Numbered from the stretch's first letter, positions 23,960-32,861 are shown. The stretch: DNA of 64,000 bases from Planosporangium thailandense (GCF_011947195.1 NZ_JAATVY010000022.1:1-64000); one strand, 5' to 3'. Program-made: numbers and translations. Notes: generated by a model from the letters alone, not told the origin.

Positions 23960-24493
23960 GTGTCTTACTTCGCTGCCGCCGCCGTCCGCGGCTCCGATGG
24001 CTGGACGGTGACCGAAACGGACCTGTCCGGGGTCGCCGACATCGAAGAGGTGGCCGACCTGATGCGCGAGGTCGACCCTGAGGCGCAGGTGTCACTGCTG
24101 TTCGTGGAGTCCGACGAGACCTACCTGGTGATCCTTCGCCTCGACGACGGCGAGGACCTGCGGGTCTTCGGCTCCGACAAGGTCTTCGCCGAGGAGTCCA
24201 GGCTGGGTGCGCTGCTGCTCGGCGACGTCGAGGAGCCGGCCATCGACCTCGAGAGCGTGGCCGTCGGCGCCGGCGCCCAGCGGGGCGACAGCGCCGGCGA
24301 CGAAGGTACCCGTCCGGTCCAGACCGACTTCGAACCGGTCGGCGACCCCGAGCTGCTGGCTGATCTCGGCGTGTCCGGCCATCGGCTGCTCGAGCTGTGC
24401 GGCCGGGACGGCACCCTGCCTTCCGACGTCACGGCCGAGGTGTGCCAGCTGATCGGGTGCGGCGACGACATGGAGGAGCTGCGCGAAGGGTGA
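23960..24493 (+). CDS. tRNA adenosine deaminase-associated protein
   Basis: The 177-residue product from GTG 23960 (GGGGG upstream) begins MSYFAAAAVRGSDGW and is very acidic. It matches the small actinobacterial protein encoded directly before tadA. Motifs are LLFVESDETYLVILRLDDGEDLRVFGSD and, near the end, DPELLADLGVSGHRLLELC. Its stop overlaps the tadA start as GTGA, so the two are translationally coupled. The function is not known; partnership with TadA is inferred from the conserved pairing. Confidence 0.75.
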   Translation: MSYFAAAAVRGSDGWTVTETDLSGVADIEEVADLMREVDPEAQVSLLFVESDETYLVILRLDDGEDLRVFGSDKVFAEESRLGALLLGDVEEPAIDLESVAVGAGAQRGDSAGDEGTRPVQTDFEPVGDPELLADLGVSGHRLLELCGRDGTLPSDVTAEVCQLIGCGDDMEELREG

Positions 24494-25005
24494 GCCAGCC
24501 CGCGATGGTCGCCGGGCGCCGCGCCCGGTACGAGTCCTGGATGCGGCGGGCGATCGAGGTTGCCGGCGACGCCCCACCGCCCGGTAGCGCGGCGACGTCG
24601 CCGGCCGACGCCGACGATGTACCGATCGGCGCGGTCCTGTACGGGCCGGACGGGCGGGAGCTCGCAACCGGTCGTAACGAGCGTGAGCTCACCGGCGACC
24701 CGACCGCGCACGCCGAGATCGTCGCGATGCGCCGGGCCGCGGCCGTCGTCGGCGACGGCTGGCGCCTGGACGGGTGCACGCTCGTCGTCACCCTCGAACC
24801 GTGCACGATGTGTGCCGGCGCGCTGGTCCTGGCGCGGGTCAGCACGCTGGTCTTCGGCGCGTGGGAGCCGAAGACGGGTGCCGTAGGGTCCCTGTGGGAC
24901 GTCGTCCGCGACCGCCGGCTCACCCACCGGCCCGAGGTCTACGCCGGCGTGCTCGAATCCGAGTGCGCGGCGCTGCTGCTCGACTTCTTTGCCCGTCGGC
25001 GGTGA
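24490..25005 (+). CDS. tadA: tRNA-specific adenosine deaminase
   Basis: Encodes 171 residues. The cytidine/deoxycytidylate deaminase fold is clear: DPTAHAEIVAMRRAA holds the zinc-binding His and catalytic Glu, and LEPCTMCAGAL holds the PCxxC ligands. TadA converts A34 to inosine in tRNA-Arg(ACG). The GTG at 24490 overlaps the previous stop and fits the N terminus; an ORF reaching further upstream is a shadow. A small insertion (about residues 24-40, Pro/Ala-rich) lies before the first conserved strand. A hairpin at 25013-25043 closes the operon. Confidence 0.88.
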   Translation: MSQPAMVAGRRARYESWMRRAIEVAGDAPPPGSAATSPADADDVPIGAVLYGPDGRELATGRNERELTGDPTAHAEIVAMRRAAAVVGDGWRLDGCTLVVTLEPCTMCAGALVLARVSTLVFGAWEPKTGAVGSLWDVVRDRRLTHRPEVYAGVLESECAALLLDFFARRR

Positions 25006-25012
25006 CGGGCGC

Positions 25013-25043
25013 CGCCCGGCCACCCGCTCGGGGCGGCCGGGCG
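25013..25043. terminator. Hairpin between convergent tadA and deoD
   Basis: CGCCCGGCC and GGCCGGGCG form a perfect 9-bp stem with a 13-nt loop in the 39-bp gap between the two genes. Confidence 0.65.
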
Positions 25044-25044
25044 A

Positions 25045-25752
25045 TCACGCGATGATGGTGTCGAGCGCCACCTGGACCATCTGGCCGAACGTCTGCTCGC
25101 GCTCCTCCGCGCTGGTCTTCTCGCCGGTGCGGATGTGGTCGCTGACGGTCAGGATGGTCAGCGCCCGGGCCCGGTACCTCGCCGCGATCGTGTACAGCGC
25201 CGCGGACTCCATCTCCACGGCCAGCACGCCGTAGTCGGCGAGCCGGTCGTACAGGTCGGGCCGGTCGGTGTAGAACGCGTCGGCGGCCAGGACCTGGCCG
25301 ACGGTCAAGTGGATGCCCTTGGCCGCGGCGACGTCGACGGCGGTGCGCAGCAGACCGAAGTCCGCGACGGGCGCGTAGTCGATCAGGCCGTCGAAGCGCT
25401 GCCGGTTCATCGCCGAGTCGGTGCTCGAGCCGTTCGCCGCGATCACATCCCGCAGGGCGAGGTCTTCGGAGAGGGCGCCGCAGCTGCCGACCCGGATCAG
25501 CGTCCGCACGCCGTACTCGTTGATCAGCTCGTGCGTGTAGATGGAGGCCGAGGGCATGCCCATGCCGGTGCCCTGCACCGAGACCGGCACTCCCCGGTAG
25601 GTTCCGGTGAAGCCGAACATGTTGCGGACCGTCGAGTAGCACTTCGCATCGTCGAGGAAGTTCTCGGAGATCCACTTGGCGCGCAGCGGGTCGCCCGGCA
25701 GCAGGACCCGTTCCGCTATCTCACCCGGCTTGGCGCCGATATGCGTACTCAT
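25045..25752 (-). CDS. deoD: Purine-nucleoside phosphorylase, DeoD type
   Basis: The 235-residue protein is a hexameric-type phosphorylase: [25 protein letters not shown] at the start, [17 protein letters not shown] near 65, [20 protein letters not shown] near 180 and SDHIRTGE with the catalytic aspartate. It cleaves purine nucleosides with phosphate. ATG 25752 gives the conserved N terminus; an ATG 24 bp upstream is less likely. A CAGGAT box at 25760-25765 lies 7 nt before it, so the mRNA is probably leaderless. Confidence 0.92.
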   Translation of the reverse strand: MSTHIGAKPGEIAERVLLPGDPLRAKWISENFLDDAKCYSTVRNMFGFTGTYRGVPVSVQGTGMGMPSASIYTHELINEYGVRTLIRVGSCGALSEDLALRDVIAANGSSTDSAMNRQRFDGLIDYAPVADFGLLRTAVDVAAAKGIHLTVGQVLAADAFYTDRPDLYDRLADYGVLAVEMESAALYTIAARYRARALTILTVSDHIRTGEKTSAEEREQTFGQMVQVALDTIIA

Positions 25753-25829
25753 GCTGTTGATCCTGCCAGGCGACACGACCTACCGGGGGTGCACGACAGC
25801 CCTGTCGCTGATCGGGTACCCTTCTCGGC

Positions 25830-25916
25830 GGTGGTGTGTCCGAGTGGCCTAAGGAGCACGCCTCGAAAGCGTGTGAGGGGGCAACCCCTCCGCGGGTTCA
25901 AATCCCGCCGCCACCG
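25830..25916 (+). tRNA. tRNA-Ser (CGA)
   Basis: An 87-nt class II tRNA. The acceptor GGTGGTG pairs with CGCCACC with one G-U pair; the anticodon is CGA at 25864-25866; the long variable arm is GAGGGGGCAACCCCTC; the T arm is GCGGG-TTCAAAT-CCCGC. The discriminator is G. CCA is not encoded. Confidence 0.97.
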
Positions 25917-25926
25917 CTTCTGACAA

Positions 25927-25963
25927 GGCGACGGCCCGGACCTGTGCGGTCCGGGCCGTCGCC
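25927..25963. terminator. Strong hairpin after tRNA-Ser(CGA)
   Basis: A perfect 16-bp stem, beginning GGCGACGGCCCGGACC, closes a TGTGC loop. It lies 10 bp after the tRNA and 13 bp before the 3' end of the chemoreceptor gene, so it can serve both. Confidence 0.85.
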
Positions 25964-25976
25964 GTTACCGCTGACG

Positions 25977-27596
25977 TCAGTACGTGAAGCGGCTCACCAG
26001 TTCCTGGAGTTCGGCGCCCATCCGGGCCAGGTCGGACGCGGCCCGGTTGGTCTCGGCGATCCCGGCGTTGGTCGACTGCGCCGCGGAGGCGACACCGGTG
26101 ATGTTCCCGGCGATGTCCGTGGCGCCCGTGGACGCCTCGGCCACGTTGCGCACCATCTCGCTCGTGGTCGCGCTCTGCTCCTCCACGGCCGAGGCGATCA
26201 GCGTCGAGTAGTCGTTGATCCGGCCGATGATCTCGCCGATGTGGGTGATCGCTTCGACCGCGTGGCCGGCGTCGTCCTGGATGACGTGGATGCGCCGGGC
26301 GATGTTCTCGGTGGCGCGCGCCGTCTCCTGCGCCAGGTCCTTGACCTCGCTGGCGACGACCGCGAAGCCCTTGCCCGCCTCGCCCGCGCGGGCGGCCTCG
26401 ATGGTCGCGTTGAGGGCGAGCAGGTTCGTCTGCTCGGCGATCGAGGTGATCAGCTTGATCACGTTGCCGATCTCGGCGGACGACGTGCCGAGCTGGTTGA
26501 TCGTGGTGCTCGCCGACGCGGCCGCCTGTACCGCGTCCTGCGCGACGCGGGCCGCCTCGGTGGCGTTCGACGAGATCTCCCCGATGGAGGCGCCCATCTG
26601 TTCGGCGCCCGACGCCAGGGTCTGCACGTTGCGGCTGATGTGTTCGGCGGCCTGCGAGACGACCGCGGCCTGGGTGGAGGTCTCCTCGGACGACGCGGCG
26701 ATCTGCTGGCTGACCGCGGTCAGCTCCTCGCCCGATCCCGCGAGCGTGTGCGCGCTGTCGGCGACGGCGCCGACCATCTGGCGCAACCGTTCGGTGGCGA
26801 GATCCAGGCCGCGGGCCATCCGGCCCAGTTCGTCGCCAGCGTCGACGTCGGCGGAGTGAGTCAGATCACCTACGGAGATCCGGTCCACGACCGCGGACAC
26901 CTTCCGGACCGCATGGATGATCGACCGTACGGTGAGCAGGGCGAGCAGCGCCGCCAGCACCATGCCGATCACGGCGGTGACGACGACGGTGGTGCGGGCG
27001 GTGTCGTAGTCGTCGCTGTTGATCTGCATCTGCGTCGTCACGCGCTTCTGCGCACTGCCGATCAGCTTGTCGACGTCGGCCTGGATCTGCGTCGCGATCG
27101 GCTTGACCTGCTGGCTGCGGATCGCCGCGAACTCGGCCTTCTTGCCGGCCCACCCGAGGGGGATGAGCTGGTTGCTGACGATGTCGGTGAAGGAGTTCCA
27201 GTTGGTCGTGAGATCGTCCAACGTGGCCCGCTCGTCGGCGGTCAGCGCGGTTTTGCCGTAGGCGGCGAGCGCGTCGTTCATGGCGGTGACGTCCTTGAGC
27301 CACGCCTGGTGCTCCGTACTGCTGGCGTCCGTCGCCAGCGTCTGGTCGGCGAGGCTGTCGACCCGGGACTGCAGGTAGGCCCGGCGGACCTCACTGACCT
27401 TCAGCATCGGCGAGATCGCCTCGGTCTGGATCTGCCGGGCGCTGTCGCGAAGGGTCGCCATGTGGATCAGGGAGACGATCAGGACCACGCCGGTAGTGAG
27501 GCATGCCACCAGGACGCTGGCGAAGAATTTGGTGGTGAGGCTCTGGTCGACGAACCAGTTGGTACGCCGCCTGCCGGGCGAGGTGTCGGTGCCCAT
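25977..27596 (-). CDS. Methyl-accepting chemotaxis protein
   Basis: Encodes 539 residues from ATG 27596 (GGAAGTGG upstream). A helix near 27-48 ([21 protein letters not shown]), a 140-residue four-helix sensor, a second helix near 195-215 ([20 protein letters not shown]), a HAMP domain ([19 protein letters not shown]) and a full signalling domain follow. The hairpin tip is intact: [24 protein letters not shown] (abbreviated, near 390) and [14 protein letters not shown]. It transmits a ligand signal to CheA. No che or flagellar genes are in the window. It implies a motile, or at least chemosensory, stage. The ligand is unknown. Confidence 0.9.
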   Translation of the reverse strand: MGTDTSPGRRRTNWFVDQSLTTKFFASVLVACLTTGVVLIVSLIHMATLRDSARQIQTEAISPMLKVSEVRRAYLQSRVDSLADQTLATDASSTEHQAWLKDVTAMNDALAAYGKTALTADERATLDDLTTNWNSFTDIVSNQLIPLGWAGKKAEFAAIRSQQVKPIATQIQADVDKLIGSAQKRVTTQMQINSDDYDTARTTVVVTAVIGMVLAALLALLTVRSIIHAVRKVSAVVDRISVGDLTHSADVDAGDELGRMARGLDLATERLRQMVGAVADSAHTLAGSGEELTAVSQQIAASSEETSTQAAVVSQAAEHISRNVQTLASGAEQMGASIGEISSNATEAARVAQDAVQAAASASTTINQLGTSSAEIGNVIKLITSIAEQTNLLALNATIEAARAGEAGKGFAVVASEVKDLAQETARATENIARRIHVIQDDAGHAVEAITHIGEIIGRINDYSTLIASAVEEQSATTSEMVRNVAEASTGATDIAGNITGVASAAQSTNAGIAETNRAASDLARMGAELQELVSRFTY

Positions 27597-28034
27597 CAAG
27601 GCGCCACTTCCTATCGAGTTGTCGTGCCGAGGTACGCGCGGGGCGGGCCCCACCGTGATCGGAGCCCGGAAGCCGCAGCGGAGTCATCGACCCGCAGGGG
27701 TGGCGGATGAGAGTTCTGGCGGCAGCAAATGTACGGAGAGTTATCTCAAGGGGGGTACGCGCGCGGCCTGCGTCCGGCGGGGACGGGGCCCGGTTTCGGT
27801 GAATATTGGCTGGTCAACCGGGTTGGGGTGGGCGGTTCTTGCGCCGCGGGGCGGGGTGGCAGCCCCTTCTTGCCTGCGGGACAGTTATGCACTGTGTGCA
27901 ATCAAGCTTTCCCGTGGCGAGGTGCGGCTCTGCGCGTCGAGGAGGGGCGGTCGGAGGGTCCCGGCTGAGGCCGCGAACGCACGTGGGGCCGGTCCGCTGG
28001 CGGACCGGCCCCACGTTTCGCCTGTTCAGGCTGG
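27597..28034. other. Intergenic region between chemoreceptor and tRNA-Ser(GGA)
   Basis: About 440 bp. Several short plus-strand frames exist but none has a ribosome binding site or recognisable product. The terminator of tRNA-Ser(GGA) occupies 27981-28016. The chemoreceptor promoter should be here on the minus strand, but I see no convincing -10/-35 pair or sigma-28-type site. Confidence 0.45.
27981..28016. terminator. Strong hairpin after tRNA-Ser(GGA)
   Basis: A perfect 16-bp stem, beginning ACGTGGGGCCGGTCCG, with loop CTGG. It is 18 bp downstream of the tRNA on the minus strand. Confidence 0.8.
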
Positions 28035-28121
28035 CGGAGGATACGAGATTCGAACTCGTGAGGGGAGTTACCCCAAACACGCTTTCCAAGCGTGCGCCCT
28101 AGGCCTCTAGGCGAATCCTCC
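28035..28121 (-). tRNA. tRNA-Ser (GGA)
   Basis: An 87-nt class II tRNA on the minus strand. The acceptor GGAGGAT pairs with ATCCTCC; the anticodon loop TTGGAAA carries GGA (28085-28087 on the plus strand as TCC); there is a long variable arm with GGGGTAACTCCCC; the T arm is ACGAG-TTCGAAT-CTCGT. CCA is not encoded. Confidence 0.97.
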
Positions 28122-28163
28122 GTCGAGAAGGATACCCATACGACTTCTGGCGGCGATACCGGG

Positions 28164-28169
28164 TACAGT
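28164..28169 (+). promoter_or_regulatory. -10 box of the SRP RNA gene
   Basis: TACAGT lies exactly 7 nt before the G that begins the SRP RNA helix at 28177. Confidence 0.6.
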
Positions 28170-28176
28170 AGGTGTC

Positions 28177-28262
28177 GCCCCTCGTGCGGCGTACATCCTG
28201 TGAACCCCCCCAGGGCCGGAAGGCAGCAAGGGTAAGCGGGCTCTGACGGGTGCACGAGGGGC
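28177..28262 (+). ncRNA. ffs: Bacterial small signal recognition particle RNA (4.5S)
   Basis: About 86 nt. GCCCCTCGTGC at the 5' end pairs perfectly with GCACGAGGGGC at the 3' end. The apical domain has the invariant elements GGCCGGAAGGCAGCAAGGGT, with the GGAA tetraloop, and the asymmetric loop sequence AGCA. A CCCTTTTCG tail directly follows. This short form lacks the Alu domain, as in other actinobacteria, where it commonly precedes dnaX. Confidence 0.95.
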
Positions 28263-28328
28263 CCTTTTCGTCAGATGCGCGCGCTACCGTGATGCGAGGC
28301 TTGACGACGGTGGCGAGGGAGGTCGCAG

Positions 28329-31085
28329 GTGGCGCTCGCGCTTTACCGTAAGTACCGTCCACGCACCTTCGCTGAGGTCATCGGTCAGGAGCACGTGACC
28401 GAGCCGCTGGCCCAGGCGTTGCGCAGCGGTCGCCTGCACCACGCCTACCTGTTCTCCGGGCCACGCGGCTGCGGTAAGACCAGTAGTGCCCGGATCCTCG
28501 CGCGCTCCCTCAACTGTGCCAACGGCCCGACCCCGGAGCCTTGCGGGGAGTGTCAGTCCTGCCGTGACCTTGCGCCCGACGGCGCCGGCTCGATCGACGT
28601 CATGGAGATCGACGCGGCCTCCCACGGCGGCGTCGACGACGCCCGTGATCTGCGCGAGCGCGCGTTCTTCGCGCCCGTGAGCAGCCGATTCAAGATCTAC
28701 GTGATCGACGAGGCCCACATGGTCTCGGCCGCCGGCTTCAACGCCCTGCTGAAACTGGTCGAGGAGCCGCCCGACTACGTCAAGTTCGTGTTCGCGACGA
28801 CGGAGCCGGAGAAGGTGCTCGGCACGATCAAGTCGCGTACCCACCACTACCCGTTCCGGCTCGTCCCGCCCGGTGTGCTCCGGCCCTACCTGGAGAAGCT
28901 CTGCGAGAGCGAGGGAGTCAAGGCCGAGCCCGCGGTCTTCCCGCTCGTGGTGCGCGCCGGCGGCGGCAGCGTCCGTGACACGCTGTCGGTGCTCGACCAG
29001 CTCATCGCGGGTGCCGGCCCGGACGGGGTGAGCTACTCGCGTGCCGTCGCGCTACTCGGCGTCACCGACGTCACCCTGATCGACGAGATGTGCGATGCGC
29101 TCGCCGCCGGTGACGGCGCCACCGCCTACGCGACCGTCGACCGGGTGGTCGAGGCCGGCCACGATCCCCGGCGGTTCGCGTCGGACCTCCTGGAGCGGCT
29201 GCGGGATCTGATCGTCCTGCAACAGGTGCCCGACGCGGCGGCCAAGGGTCTGCTCGACGTACCCGACGACCAGCTGGAACGGATGACCGCCCAGGCTGCC
29301 CGCCTCGGGCCCGCGTCGCTGTCCCGCTTCGCCGACATCGTCCACAACGGGTTGACCGAGATGCGTGGCACGACCGCGCCGAGGCTGCTGTTGGAGCTGG
29401 TCACAGCCCGCATGCTGCTGCCCGGCGCGGATGACTCGTCGTCCGCGTTGCTGCAGCGGCTCGAGCGGATGGAGCGGCGCCTGGGCGCCGCGGGCGAGCC
29501 CGCGTCGGCGCCGCCATCCGCGCCTCCCGCCGCCGCGATGCAGGTTTCGGCGGCGCCACCGACCGTGGTCACGCCGGTTGCTCCGCCGCCTGCTGTCGCC
29601 CCGTCCGTCCCGGCCGTCGCGTCCTCATCCGCTGCCGAGCGGTCTTCTGCGCCGACGTCCCCGGCGGCGCCTTCGGTGGCCGCGTCCGCGCCGCCGTCGA
29701 GGCCATCCACGCCGGTTGGTCCGCGGCCGGCTGAGCCGGCACCCGCCGGTGCGGTCGCACCCGCGCGGCCCGCAGCCGAGGCGCAGGCTTCCGACCGCGG
29801 GCAGGCGCCGGGTGTGCTGGACGCCGCCGCGATTCGCCGGCGATGGGACGAGATCGTCAGCGCCACCGGCCGTAAGAAGAAGGCCACCGCCGCGCTCGCG
29901 CGTGACGCGACCGTGCGCGACGTCGAGGGCAACACCGTCGTGCTGCTGCTCCAGCACCGACCCCTTGCCGAAATGCTGTCCCGGTCGGCCGACGTGTTGA
30001 GTCAGGCGATCACCGAGGTCTTCGGTGGCACGTGGCAGATCCGCTGCGACGTGGGTGGCGGCACGCAGGCTGAGGTGTTACGAGGCGCGGGCGCAGCGCG
30101 GAGCGCGCCCGCCCCCGCGCCGCAGCCCGCCCCGAGGGACGCTCCCTCATCCGGGCACGCCATGGCCTCGCCTCGGGACCCTCGCCCGGCCTCCCGCAGG
30201 AGCGACCCGGCGGACGGAGGCGACGACGACTGGCCGACCCCCGCCCGACCCGGCGGCGGGATCGCCCCGACGGCATCCGCATCGCCGGCCGAGGACCCGG
30301 CCGAGGACCCGGCCGACGACTGGCCCACGCCCGCGCGCCCGGGCGGGCAGGCGGTTGCCGACGGCGCCGCGCCCGGCGACGCCGTGAACGGCGGCCCCGC
30401 GCCGAGCGGCCCTGTGACCGGCGTGCCCGGCGCTGCCCCGACCGCGGTGGCTGGCGCTGCCCCGACCGCGGTGGCCGGCGCTGCCCCGACCGCGGTGGCA
30501 GGCGCCGCACCGACCGCGGTGGCAGGCGCCGCACCGACCGCGGCCGCCGGCCCTACCCCACCGGCCGCCGGCCCTACCCCACCGGCCGCCGGCCCTACCC
30601 CACCGGCCCCGACCGCCGCCGGCTTCGCGACGGCTGTCCGGTCGCCGTCCGCGCCGTCCGCGCCGCCCGCGTCAGCCGGGCCGGCCCCAGCGGCGGCCCC
30701 GGTGTCGAGCGGCCGGTCGGCCGCCCTCGCGGCGGCACGAGCGGCCGCGGCGGGCCTGTCGGGCCGGCAGGCGGTCGACGGCCGAGCCGGTGGCCCGGTG
30801 CCGGCCGTGCAGAGCGCGCCGGCGAGCGCGCCGCCCGGCAGGGCAGCGGCTCCGACGGCAGGCGGCGGGGGCTGGCGCGACGGGTCACCCGTCGACGAAC
30901 CGCCGTACGACCCCGACTACGACGGCCCGGTGAGCGATCCCGAGTACCCCGGCTTCGATCCCGGAGACGAGCCGACCGACGAGGTGCTCGACGAGCGCGT
31001 GATCCGGGAGTCCACCGAGGAACAGGCGTTGCGGCTGCTCGCCGAGGCGCTCGGCGCGGAGAGGATAGACGACGGCCACCGGTGA
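28329..31085 (+). CDS. dnaX: DNA polymerase III subunit gamma/tau
   Basis: Encodes 918 residues from GTG 28329 (GGGAGG upstream). The first 360 are the clamp-loader ATPase: LYRKYRPRTFAEVIGQEHV, Walker A GPRGCGKTS (residues 38-46), a zinc module with cysteines in CGECQSC, and VIDEAHM. The remainder is an exceptionally long Ala/Pro-rich tau region with a conserved island near 495-580 (AIRRRWDEIVSATGRKKKATAALA and PLAEMLSRSADVLSQAITEVFGG). It also has 24-bp and 21-bp tandem repeats and an acidic C terminus. No slippery heptamer for a gamma frameshift is evident. The next gene starts inside its stop codon. Confidence 0.94.
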   Translation: MALALYRKYRPRTFAEVIGQEHVTEPLAQALRSGRLHHAYLFSGPRGCGKTSSARILARSLNCANGPTPEPCGECQSCRDLAPDGAGSIDVMEIDAASHGGVDDARDLRERAFFAPVSSRFKIYVIDEAHMVSAAGFNALLKLVEEPPDYVKFVFATTEPEKVLGTIKSRTHHYPFRLVPPGVLRPYLEKLCESEGVKAEPAVFPLVVRAGGGSVRDTLSVLDQLIAGAGPDGVSYSRAVALLGVTDVTLIDEMCDALAAGDGATAYATVDRVVEAGHDPRRFASDLLERLRDLIVLQQVPDAAAKGLLDVPDDQLERMTAQAARLGPASLSRFADIVHNGLTEMRGTTAPRLLLELVTARMLLPGADDSSSALLQRLERMERRLGAAGEPASAPPSAPPAAAMQVSAAPPTVVTPVAPPPAVAPSVPAVASSSAAERSSAPTSPAAPSVAASAPPSRPSTPVGPRPAEPAPAGAVAPARPAAEAQASDRGQAPGVLDAAAIRRRWDEIVSATGRKKKATAALARDATVRDVEGNTVVLLLQHRPLAEMLSRSADVLSQAITEVFGGTWQIRCDVGGGTQAEVLRGAGAARSAPAPAPQPAPRDAPSSGHAMASPRDPRPASRRSDPADGGDDDWPTPARPGGGIAPTASASPAEDPAEDPADDWPTPARPGGQAVADGAAPGDAVNGGPAPSGPVTGVPGAAPTAVAGAAPTAVAGAAPTAVAGAAPTAVAGAAPTAAAGPTPPAAGPTPPAAGPTPPAPTAAGFATAVRSPSAPSAPPASAGPAPAAAPVSSGRSAALAAARAAAAGLSGRQAVDGRAGGPVPAVQSAPASAPPGRAAAPTAGGGGWRDGSPVDEPPYDPDYDGPVSDPEYPGFDPGDEPTDEVLDERVIRESTEEQALRLLAEALGAERIDDGHR
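30429..30611 (+). repeat. In-frame 24-bp and 21-bp tandem repeats in dnaX
   Basis: Five copies of a 24-bp unit beginning GGCGCTGCCCCGACCGCGGT are at 30429, 30453, 30477, 30501 and 30525 (GAAPTAVA). Three copies of the 21-bp unit GGCCCTACCCCACCGGCCGC(C) follow at 30549, 30570 and 30591 (GPTPPAA). They lie in the flexible tau linker. Confidence 0.88.
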
Positions 31086-31501
31086 AAGACAAGATCACTT
31101 ATCGGAGCGGGTACGGTTACGAGCCCGTCGCCCGGGCGAGTGACTTCTTCGAAGGCTGGCCGAATCCGCCCGGTGAGGCGACCTTCCAGGCCGCGCTGCG
31201 GGGCAGCTACGCCGTCGAGTTCGCCATCGCGCCGGAGGAGCGGGTCGTCGGGTTTGTCAACGCGCTCTCCGACGGCGTGGCTGCCGCCTTCATACCGTGG
31301 CTCGAGGTCGTGCCCGAGTACCGCGGACGCGGTATCGGCAGTCGGCTGATGCGCCGCATGCTCGACCGGCTCGGCCACCTGTACTCGGTGGATCTCCTGT
31401 GCGATCCGCCGTTGGTCGCGTACTACCGGCGGTTTGGGCTCATGCCGATTCCGGGCATGGGGCTACGTGCGCCACGTAATCTCGACCGCACAACAGGCTA
31501 G
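31082..31501 (+). CDS. GNAT family N-acetyltransferase
   Basis: The 139-residue protein is a compact GNAT domain: [40 protein letters not shown] (abbreviated) holds the acetyl-CoA pyrophosphate loop RGRGIGS near residue 82, and [13 protein letters not shown] is the closing strand. Its GTG start overlaps the dnaX stop, so the two are translationally coupled. The acetyl acceptor is unknown. Its TAG stop is also the start of a -10 box for ybaB. Confidence 0.82.
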   Translation: MKDKITYRSGYGYEPVARASDFFEGWPNPPGEATFQAALRGSYAVEFAIAPEERVVGFVNALSDGVAAAFIPWLEVVPEYRGRGIGSRLMRRMLDRLGHLYSVDLLCDPPLVAYYRRFGLMPIPGMGLRAPRNLDRTTG

Positions 31502-31504
31502 GCT
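31499..31504 (+). promoter_or_regulatory. -10 box upstream of ybaB, overlapping the GNAT stop codon
   Basis: TAGGCT begins with the TAG stop of the preceding gene. Transcription from it would give a leader of about 25 nt carrying the AAGGAG site of ybaB. Confidence 0.45.
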
Positions 31505-31535
31505 GCGAATCGCAGCCGACACGAAGGAGTATCCC

Positions 31536-31859
31536 GTGCGCCCCGGTGGACAGCCGAACCTGCAGCAGCTGATGAAGCAGGCACAGAAGATGCAGCAGCA
31601 GATGGCTGCGGCTCAGGCCGAGCTGGCTGAGACCGAGCTGACCGGCACGGCCGGCGGTGGTCTCGTGACGGTGACGGTGACCGGCACCGGCGAGGTGACC
31701 GCAGTCAAGATCGACCCGAAGGCGGTCGACCCCGACGATGTCGAGACGCTGGAGGACCTGGTGCTCGCCGCGCTGCACAACGCCGCGGAACAGGCCCGGG
31801 AGCTGACCGAAGAGAAGATGGGTCCACTCGCGGGCGGCCTCGGCCTGCCCGGAATGTAG
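31536..31859 (+). CDS. ybaB: YbaB/EbfC nucleoid-associated protein
   Basis: Encodes 107 residues from GTG 31536, with AAGGAG 7 nt upstream. The pattern [62 protein letters not shown] is diagnostic. The dimer binds DNA and is nearly always encoded between dnaX and recR, as here. The upstream part of the longer frame overlaps the GNAT gene and is not translated. Confidence 0.93.
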   Translation: MRPGGQPNLQQLMKQAQKMQQQMAAAQAELAETELTGTAGGGLVTVTVTGTGEVTAVKIDPKAVDPDDVETLEDLVLAALHNAAEQARELTEEKMGPLAGGLGLPGM

Positions 31860-31866
31860 GCAGGAC

Positions 31867-32460
31867 GTGTACGAAGGCGCCATTCAGGATCTGATCGACG
31901 AGCTCGGCCGGCTGCCGGGCGTAGGCCCGAAGAGCGCGCAGCGCATCGCCTTCCACGTCCTGTCGGCCGACGCCGTGGACGTGAAGCGGCTGGCCACCGC
32001 GCTCCAGCGGGTCAAAGACCTGGTCAAGTTCTGTTCCACCTGTTACAACGTCGCCGAGTCGGAACAGTGCCGGATCTGCCGTGATCCGCGGCGTACCGAC
32101 GAGGTGCTGTGCGTTGTCGAAGAGCCCAAGGACGTCGTCGCGATCGAGCGGACCGGCGAGTTCCGGGGGCGCTACCACGTGCTCGGCGGTGCGATCAATC
32201 CGCTCGAGGGCGTCGGGCCCGACAACCTCAAGGTCCGCGAGCTGATGGCCAGGCTGTCGTCGGGTGACGTGAAGGAGTTGATCCTCGCCACGGATCCGAA
32301 CACCGAGGGGGAGGCCACGGCAACCTATCTGGCGCTGCTGGTCAAACCGATGGGGCTGAACGTGACCCGGCTGGCGAGCGGGCTGCCGGTCGGCGGCGAT
32401 CTCGAGTACGCCGACGAGATCACGCTGGGCCGCGCCTTCGAGGGCCGACGCGCCATGTGA
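31867..32460 (+). CDS. recR: Recombination mediator protein RecR
   Basis: The 197-residue protein has the full RecR layout: helix-hairpin-helix [17 protein letters not shown] (residues 13-29), a C4 zinc finger [16 protein letters not shown] (57-72), a Toprim domain beginning [14 protein letters not shown] and the C-terminal Walker-B-like [17 protein letters not shown]. It loads RecA with RecO and RecF at gaps. It starts 7 bp after ybaB, in the same operon. Length and spacing are normal. Confidence 0.95.
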   Translation: MYEGAIQDLIDELGRLPGVGPKSAQRIAFHVLSADAVDVKRLATALQRVKDLVKFCSTCYNVAESEQCRICRDPRRTDEVLCVVEEPKDVVAIERTGEFRGRYHVLGGAINPLEGVGPDNLKVRELMARLSSGDVKELILATDPNTEGEATATYLALLVKPMGLNVTRLASGLPVGGDLEYADEITLGRAFEGRRAM

Positions 32461-32861
32461 AGGCCCCGGACCCGCGGACGTTCGCCGACGGCGGATCCGG
32501 GGTGGCCGGTCACTGCCCGCCGAGCGGGTGGGATTTGTCGCCGAACGGCCGACTTCCGATCACGCCATCATCACGGTGCGGCCTGAAGTTGGTTACATCA
32601 GCGGGCCCGGCTATTGACGGCGAGGAGTACGAGAGACAGGGTTCCCCCAACGAAGGTGACTGACCGAGTCGCCTTCGGTTGTACTCCCTGCAAAGGCACC
32701 GTACGGGTGTCCTAAGGTGGGGAGCCGCAGGAGTCCATGCAAGGGCGACCAGATCGGTTGCCGCCTGCAACGGGCCCCAGTTCCGCCGGCGTGGCAGATG
32801 CGTCTGCCCGACGGTCGCTGCTTGGGCGCGGTGCGGCGGTCGGAGGAGGGCACGGCGTTTC
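32461..32861. other. Intergenic region and 5' leader of the oligopeptide transporter operon
   Basis: No gene in 400 bp. An imperfect inverted repeat, CCGGACCCGC to GCGGATCCGG (32466-32501), follows recR and may terminate it. A promoter TTGACG-17 bp-CAGGGT is at 32614-32642. A stable hairpin, CGAAGGTGACT against GAGTCGCCTTCG with one wobble pair, is at 32651-32678, inside the roughly 215-nt leader. I do not recognise a known riboswitch class. Confidence 0.5.
32614..32642 (+). promoter_or_regulatory. Promoter of the oligopeptide ABC operon
   Basis: TTGACG, 17 bp, CAGGGT: five of six matches to the -35 consensus and a good -10. It would give a leader of about 210 nt. Confidence 0.5.

Noticed and set aside
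25836-27710. A 624-codon plus-strand frame covering the tRNA and the chemoreceptor
   Set aside because: It runs through a tRNA and opposite a well-recognised chemoreceptor; composition is that of a shadow.
32690-32760. T-box-like sequence (AAGGTGGGGAGCCGCAGG) in the transporter leader
   Set aside because: It does not match the conserved T-box sequence, no specifier stem is visible, and the operon is not an aminoacyl-tRNA or amino-acid synthesis unit.
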